Shown here in pieces: positions 6,391 through 11,252 of a stretch of 11,252 bases of DNA. Both the position numbers and the translations under genes were made by a program. The first letter of the stretch is position 1, and each line of letters opens with the position of its first letter. This stretch comes from Bacteroidaceae bacterium (GTDB taxonomy: Bacteria > Bacteroidota > Bacteroidia > Bacteroidales > Bacteroidaceae), in assembly GCA_030843315.1 (NCBI GenBank), contig JAUUPT010000100.1:1-11252 (forward strand), given 5' to 3'. The notes under the pieces are model-generated. The model worked only from the letters and a program-made list of their open reading frames with translations. It made no database searches and had not been told where the DNA came from.

Positions 6391-9111
6391 TTACTCTTCA
6401 ATCGCTGCCTGAGCAGCTGCTAAGCGCGCTATGGGTACCCGGAACGGGGAACAACTAACATAATTCAAGCCCACTTTGTGACAGAACTTCACAGAAGAAG
6501 GTTCGCCTCCATGCTCACCACAGATACCACATTTCAGGTCCGGACGAACAGCACGCCCCTTTTCCGTAGCCATACGAATCAACTGTCCCACACCATTCTG
6601 GTCGAGAACCTGGAACGGGTCTACCTTCAAAATCTTCTTTTCCAAATAAATCGGAAGAAAGGAAGCAATATCGTCGCGCGAATAACCAAAAGTCATCTGC
6701 GTCAAATCGTTCGTACCGAATGAGAAGAACTCGGCAGAAGAAGCAATGCGGTCGGCAGTCAATGCAGCACGCGGAATTTCAATCATTGTACCGACTTTGA
6801 AGTCAATGCTATCGCCCAACTCTTCAAACAACTGCGCAGCTTCCTTGCGGATAACCTCTTCCTGCTGCTGGAACTCATATAGAATACCAGTCAATGGCAC
6901 CATGATTTCAGGATGGGTTTCAACACCCTCTTTCTTCAACTCCAATGCAGCGCCGAGAATGGCACGAGTCTGCATCTGAGTGATTTCCGGATAAGTATTA
7001 CCCAAACGGCAACCACGATGACCCAACATCGGGTTATGCTCACAAAGTGATTCTACACGTTGCTGTATATATTGCAGACTTACTCCCATTGTATCGGCCA
7101 TTTCCTGCTGTCCCTTCAAATCGTGGGGAACAAACTCATGCAAAGGAGGATCGAGCAGACGTACAGTCACCGGACAGCCCTTCATTGCCTTAAAGATTCC
7201 CTTGAAGTCAGCCTGCTGATACGGCAGAATCTTAGCTAAAGCCTTGCGACGTCCTTCGGCATTTTCTGCCAGAATCATTTCACGCATTGCCTTAATCTTC
7301 TCACCTTCAAAGAACATGTGCTCCGTACGGCAAAGGCCGATGCCGACAGCACCAAAGTCACGAGCAACCTGGGCATCGTGAGGAGTATCGGCATTGGTAC
7401 GAACCTGAAGTTTCGTATATTTATCAGCCAGCGTCATCAGCTCGGCAAAGTCACCCGACAGTTCGGCTGCTTTGGTCTCAACCTTATCTTTATAAACCTC
7501 ACCGGTACTACCGTTCAAAGATATATAATCGCCTTCTTTCAATAAGACACCTTCTATTTCTACCGTACGAGCTTTATAATCAATATTCAAAGCACCTGCG
7601 CCGGAAACACAGCACTTACCCATACCGCGGGCAACCACGGCTGCATGCGAAGTCATACCGCCACGGGCTGTCAAGATGCCCTCGGCAACTGCCATACCAG
7701 CCAAGTCTTCCGGAGAAGTTTCAATACGTACCATCACCACGCGCTTGCCGGCGGCATGCCACTCGGCAGCATCATCGGCAAAGAACACGATTTGTCCCGT
7801 AGCAGCACCCGGAGAAGCCGGAAGACCGCGAGTCAAAACTTTGGCCAACTTCAGGGCTGATTTATCAAATACCGGGTGAAGCAGTTCATCCAGTTTATTC
7901 GGTTCGCAACGCATTAAAGCTGTTTTCTCGTCAATCATACCCTGATGGAGCAAGTCCGTGGCAATCTTCACCATAGCAGCACCGGTACGTTTGCCGTTAC
8001 GAGTCTGGAGGAACCAGAGTTTACCTTCTTGTACGGTGAACTCCATATCCTGCATATCTCTATAATGATTTTCAAGTTTGGTCTGCAAAACATCCAGTTC
8101 CTTATATATTTCCGGCATAGCCTCTTCCATGGAAGGATATTTGCTGGCGCGTTCTGCTTCGCTTACACCTGCCAGTACAGCCCAACGCTGAGAACCAACC
8201 TTAGTAATCTGCTGCGGAGTACGGATACCTGCAACCACATCTTCGCCCTGGGCATTAATCAGATATTCACCGTTGAAAAGGTCTTCACCGGTAGCGGCAT
8301 CACGACTGAAGCAAACACCCGTAGCAGAACCTTCGCCCATGTTGCCGAATACCATTGCCTGAACACTGACAGCTGTACCCCACTCATCAGGAATACCCTC
8401 CATCTTACGATAAAGAATGGCACGTTCGTTCATCCAAGAGTTGAATACCGCACAAACGGCACCCCACAACTGCTCGTAGGCACAAGTCGGGAAGTCTCTC
8501 CCTGTTTGAGCTTTCACGGCCGCTTTGAACTTCTTCACCAATTCCTTGAGGTCCTCCACTTCGAGTTCATTATCCAGTTTCACGCCTTTGGCATGCTTCA
8601 CTTCTTCTATAATAACTTCAAATGGGTCCGTATCTTCCTTGCTTACCGGCTTCATACCCAGTACCACGTCGCCATACATCTGGACGAAACGGCGGTATGA
8701 ATCCCATGCAAAGCGGGCATTCCCCGTCTTACGAGTCAATCCTTCCACTACTTCATCGTTCAACCCCAGGTTCAAGATTGTGTCCATCATACCAGGCATT
8801 GAAGCACGCGCACCTGAACGTACGGAAACCAACAGAGGATTTTCCACATCACCAAATTTGGAGCGCATCAACGTCTCCACATGTGCAATGGCTTGCTCAA
8901 CTTCACTCTTCAACAGAGCAACTACTTCATCCTGCCCTATCTCATAATATTCCCTACAAACTTCGGTGGTTATCGTAAATCCCGGAGGAACCGGAACTCC
9001 TATAAGGTTCATTTCTGCAAGGTTAGCACCTTTACCTCCTAACAGGTTTCTCATGTCAGCCTTTCCCTCTGCCTGACCGTTACCAAAGGTATAAACTCTT
9101 TTTTTGTTCAT
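6391..9111 (-). CDS. ppdK: Pyruvate, phosphate dikinase
   Basis: This enzyme interconverts pyruvate + ATP + Pi with phosphoenolpyruvate + AMP + PPi. In anaerobes it works in PPi-linked glycolysis or in making PEP. The 906-aa length is typical of the family. The N-terminal ATP-grasp domain includes GGKGANLAEM (25-34) and SVRSGARASMPGMMDT (96-111). The central swivelling domain carries the phospho-histidine His489 in GGMTSHAAVVARG (484-496). The C-terminal PEP/pyruvate barrel holds GIGLCRTEHMF (590-600), SFGTNDLTQMTFGYSRDD (797-814) and CGICGEHGGEP (861-871), with Cys864 in the place of the catalytic proton donor. Thr487, two residues before the histidine, is the site phosphorylated by the plant/bacterial regulatory protein family; no such regulator is in the window. 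It is a single-gene unit with a clear promoter and terminator. Confidence 0.97.
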   Translation of the reverse strand: MNKKRVYTFGNGQAEGKADMRNLLGGKGANLAEMNLIGVPVPPGFTITTEVCREYYEIGQDEVVALLKSEVEQAIAHVETLMRSKFGDVENPLLVSVRSGARASMPGMMDTILNLGLNDEVVEGLTRKTGNARFAWDSYRRFVQMYGDVVLGMKPVSKEDTDPFEVIIEEVKHAKGVKLDNELEVEDLKELVKKFKAAVKAQTGRDFPTCAYEQLWGAVCAVFNSWMNERAILYRKMEGIPDEWGTAVSVQAMVFGNMGEGSATGVCFSRDAATGEDLFNGEYLINAQGEDVVAGIRTPQQITKVGSQRWAVLAGVSEAERASKYPSMEEAMPEIYKELDVLQTKLENHYRDMQDMEFTVQEGKLWFLQTRNGKRTGAAMVKIATDLLHQGMIDEKTALMRCEPNKLDELLHPVFDKSALKLAKVLTRGLPASPGAATGQIVFFADDAAEWHAAGKRVVMVRIETSPEDLAGMAVAEGILTARGGMTSHAAVVARGMGKCCVSGAGALNIDYKARTVEIEGVLLKEGDYISLNGSTGEVYKDKVETKAAELSGDFAELMTLADKYTKLQVRTNADTPHDAQVARDFGAVGIGLCRTEHMFFEGEKIKAMREMILAENAEGRRKALAKILPYQQADFKGIFKAMKGCPVTVRLLDPPLHEFVPHDLKGQQEMADTMGVSLQYIQQRVESLCEHNPMLGHRGCRLGNTYPEITQMQTRAILGAALELKKEGVETHPEIMVPLTGILYEFQQQEEVIRKEAAQLFEELGDSIDFKVGTMIEIPRAALTADRIASSAEFFSFGTNDLTQMTFGYSRDDIASFLPIYLEKKILKVDPFQVLDQNGVGQLIRMATEKGRAVRPDLKCGICGEHGGEPSSVKFCHKVGLNYVSCSPFRVPIARLAAAQAAIEE

Positions 9112-9157
9112 AATTAGATTAAAAGTTTTTGATTGTGATTTTCTTCTTTTCTGTTCG

Positions 9158-9187
9158 CAAATCTAAGTATATTTCGCAAACTAGAAA
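9158..9187 (-). promoter_or_regulatory. Probable promoter of ppdK
   Basis: On the minus strand, TAGATTTG (9158-9165) matches the -7 box TAnnTTTG perfectly. TTTC (9184-9187), one mismatch from TTTG, is 18 bp upstream, which is slightly short. Initiation near 9150 leaves a leader of about 39 nt. Confidence 0.6.
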
Positions 9188-9279
9188 ATTATTTCATAGA
9201 AAACTTTATGCGAAAATGCAATTTCGACATTGCAATCTTTATTATTTCATTCCATAGAGAGAAATCCAGAAAAAATGCC

Positions 9280-9287
9280 TATTTTTG
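9280..9287 (+). promoter_or_regulatory. Probable -7 element for the rlmD-rluA operon
   Basis: TATTTTTG matches TAnnTTTG exactly, but no TTTG-like -33 box is visible 19-21 bp upstream. Initiation near 9294 gives a leader of about 22 nt before the GTG at 9316. The element lies inside the longer open frame that starts at 9208, which argues against that upstream ATG. Confidence 0.55.
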
Positions 9288-9315
9288 CCAACGAATTTAT
9301 TATACTGGTGTAAAA

Positions 9316-10743
9316 GTGGCAAGAAAGAGAAAAGAGCTTCCCTTATTGGAGAAGATAACAATTACGGATGTGGCTGCCGAAGGAAAAGCCATCGCAAAAG
9401 TCAATGATTTGGTGATTTTTGTACCTTATGTCGTCCCCGGCGACATAGTTGACCTGCAAATTAAGAGAAAAAAGCATCATTATGCTGAAGCCGAAGCGGT
9501 GAAGTTCCATGAGTATTCATCGGTTAGAGCCGTTCCATTTTGCCAGCATTATGGTGTATGCGGCGGTTGTAAATGGCAAGTTCTCCCCTATTCCGAACAA
9601 ATAAAGTACAAGCAGAAACAAGTTACCGATAACCTGACTCGCATCGGAAAAATAGAACTTCCTGAAATTTCACCGATATTAGGTTCTGAGAAAACTCAAT
9701 TTTACAGAAACAAGCTTGAGTTTACTTTTTCGAATAAGCGCTGGTTGACAACGGAAGAGATCCAGCAGAATGTAGTATACGAACAAATGAATGCAGTAGG
9801 TTTCCATATCCCTAATGCTTTTGATAAAGTACTGGCAATAGAAAAGTGCTGGTTGCAGGACGATATATCCAACCGCATCCGTAATGCCGTGCGCGACTAT
9901 GCCTACGAGCACAATTATTCGTTCATCAACCTACGCTCGCAGGAAGGAATGCTGCGCAACATGATTGTACGCACTTCTACCACCGGTGAACTGATGGTGA
10001 TACTTATCTGCAAGATAGAAAAGGAAGAAGAAATGGAGTTGTTCAAGCAGATGCTACAGTACATCGCAGATACATTCCCCGAAATTACTTCCCTCCTATA
10101 CATTATTAATAATAAGTGCAACGATACCATCACCGACCTCGAAGTACATACTTTCAAAGGAAAAGACCATATCTTCGAAGAAATGGAAGGCTTACGCTTT
10201 AAGATCGGACCGAAATCGTTCTACCAGACCAACTCCGAACAAGCATACAATCTCTACAAGATAGCACGCAACTTTGCAGGACTGACCGGCAACGAACTCG
10301 TATACGACCTCTATACGGGTACAGGAACCATTGCCAACTTTGTGTCTAAACAGGCACGCCAGGTCATCGGCATAGAGTATGTACCCGAAGCCATCGAAGA
10401 CGCCAAAGTCAATGCAGAAATCAACGGCATCAAGAACACTCTGTTTTTTGCAGGCGATATGAAAGATATGCTGACGCAGGACTTCATCAACCAATACGGT
10501 CGCCCTGATGTCATCATCACCGACCCTCCCCGCGCCGGAATGCACCAGGACGTAATAGATGTCATCCTGTTTGCCGAACCGAAACGAATTGTCTACGTCA
10601 GCTGTAACCCGGCTACCCAGGCACGCGACTTGCAACTGCTCGACGTGAAGTATAAAGTAAAAGCCGTTCAGCCAGTAGACATGTTTCCGCACACCCACCA
10701 TGTAGAAAACGTGGTACTGCTCGAACTAAAAGCTAATTATTAA
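9316..10743 (+). CDS. rlmD: 23S rRNA (uracil-5-)-methyltransferase, RlmD/RumA family
   Basis: This SAM-dependent, iron-sulfur RNA methyltransferase makes 5-methyluridine in 23S rRNA (U1939 for RlmD). It is 475 aa from the GTG start. An N-terminal TRAM-type RNA-binding domain (about 8-62) includes DVAAEGKAIAKV. Four cysteines fit a [4Fe-4S] cluster: Cys76, Cys82, Cys85 (in FCQHYGVCGGCKW) and Cys178 (in EKCWLQ). The SAM site is VYDLYTGTGTIANF (329-342). DPPRAG (403-408) and SCNPATQARDL (429-439) follow, with Cys430 as the catalytic nucleophile and Glu464 in HHVEN as the likely base. GTG is chosen because MARKRKELPLLEKITITD begins where the family begins and a -7 element lies just upstream. An ATG at 9208 would add 36 unlike residues. 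Which of the RlmC/RlmD positions it modifies cannot be told from sequence. Confidence 0.9.
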   Translation: MARKRKELPLLEKITITDVAAEGKAIAKVNDLVIFVPYVVPGDIVDLQIKRKKHHYAEAEAVKFHEYSSVRAVPFCQHYGVCGGCKWQVLPYSEQIKYKQKQVTDNLTRIGKIELPEISPILGSEKTQFYRNKLEFTFSNKRWLTTEEIQQNVVYEQMNAVGFHIPNAFDKVLAIEKCWLQDDISNRIRNAVRDYAYEHNYSFINLRSQEGMLRNMIVRTSTTGELMVILICKIEKEEEMELFKQMLQYIADTFPEITSLLYIINNKCNDTITDLEVHTFKGKDHIFEEMEGLRFKIGPKSFYQTNSEQAYNLYKIARNFAGLTGNELVYDLYTGTGTIANFVSKQARQVIGIEYVPEAIEDAKVNAEINGIKNTLFFAGDMKDMLTQDFINQYGRPDVIITDPPRAGMHQDVIDVILFAEPKRIVYVSCNPATQARDLQLLDVKYKVKAVQPVDMFPHTHHVENVVLLELKANY

Positions 10744-10761
10744 TCTTAATCATCCTACAAC

Positions 10762-11252
10762 GTGGCAAAAGAGAGAATCGCAGCAAGAGCTCGCACCCAA
10801 TATACGGACTATTTAGTAAAGGAACCAATGGAACTCATGGAGTTCCTGGCAGCCAAAATGCCTGATGCCAGCCGCACCAAGTTAAAATCACTGCTGAGCA
10901 AACGAATAGTATATGTAGACAGCGTCATCACCACACAATATAATTTCCCCTTGAAGCCAGGCATGAAAGTACAAATCAGCCGCGAAAAGGGACGGAAGGA
11001 GTTCAACCACAAGCTGATAAAGATTGTATATGAGGACGCTTATATCATTGTCATTGAGAAGATGCAGGGATTGCTGTCCGTCAATACGGAACGACAGAAG
11101 GAGCGTACGGCCTATACCATATTAAATGAATATGTTCAGCGCTCGGGCAAGCAATACCGCGTATACATAGTCCATCGCCTGGACCGTGATACTTCCGGCT
11201 TGATGATGTTTGCCAAAGATGAGAAGACACAGCACACGTTGCGGGAAAATTG
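10762..11252 (+). CDS. RluA-family pseudouridine synthase, 3' end cut by window edge
   Basis: The open frame from GTG at 10762 runs to the window end (163 complete codons, no stop). The protein begins MAKERIAARARTQYTDYLV. An S4-like RNA-binding domain spans about 18-73 (SRTKLKSLLSKRIVYVD, then KPGMKVQIS). The catalytic domain begins with IVYEDAYIIVIEKMQGLLSV (88-107) and contains the family signature HRLDRDTSGLM (138-148), with Asp141 as the catalytic residue. The enzyme isomerises uridine to pseudouridine in rRNA or tRNA; the exact target cannot be read from this part. It starts 18 bp after the rlmD stop with no terminator between, so the two are very likely cotranscribed. ATG codons at 10828 and 10837 are alternatives but would remove the start of the S4 domain. 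Confidence 0.9.
   Translation, partial: MAKERIAARARTQYTDYLVKEPMELMEFLAAKMPDASRTKLKSLLSKRIVYVDSVITTQYNFPLKPGMKVQISREKGRKEFNHKLIKIVYEDAYIIVIEKMQGLLSVNTERQKERTAYTILNEYVQRSGKQYRVYIVHRLDRDTSGLMMFAKDEKTQHTLREN

Noticed and set aside
7945..8700. Open frame of 251 codons on the plus strand across ppdK
   Set aside because: It is a shadow frame of a fully conserved ppdK with no upstream promoter or domain of its own.
10192..10701. Open frame of 169 codons on the minus strand in rlmD
   Set aside because: It is antisense to the conserved SAM-binding and catalytic part of rlmD.

Overview
The window is ordinary core chromosome of a Bacteroidales bacterium, most likely the genus Bacteroides. The protein sequences (SodB, pyruvate phosphate dikinase, NspC) have a Bacteroides character. 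Five upstream regions carry the unusual Bacteroides promoter (-33 TTTG, -7 TAnnTTTG), and start codons lack Shine-Dalgarno sequences. I see no insertion sequence, phage gene, CRISPR array or other sign of transfer. I did not find a new multi-gene system. The most unexplained element is a 22-bp-period tandem repeat between uvrD and nspC.

Layout. Positions 1-54 (minus) hold most of a tRNA-Gly(GCC), cut by the window edge, with its own textbook promoter. Positions 166-1305 (minus) encode carboxynorspermidine decarboxylase NspC. The gap 1306-1530 holds the repeat array. Positions 1531-3819 (minus) encode a UvrD/PcrA helicase. Divergent from it, 3979-4563 (plus) encodes a Fe/Mn superoxide dismutase followed by a hairpin terminator. 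Positions 4731-5339 (plus) encode a small ThiE/TenI-like protein with its own promoter. Its stop codon overlaps, tail to tail, that of a short membrane histidine kinase at 5336-6217 (minus). Positions 6391-9111 (minus) encode pyruvate phosphate dikinase, ending in a strong terminator. Divergent from it, 9316-10743 (plus) encodes an RlmD-type 23S rRNA uracil-5 methyltransferase. A RluA-type pseudouridine synthase follows after 18 bp (10762 to the window end) and is cut by the edge.

How the genes work together. Most units look like independent housekeeping genes: polyamine synthesis, DNA repair, oxygen defence, pyruvate/PEP conversion and RNA modification. The only evident operon is rlmD-rluA, two RNA-modifying enzymes that both begin with GTG. 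Promoter placement corrects the starts of three genes (sodB less securely) whose longest open frames begin too far upstream.
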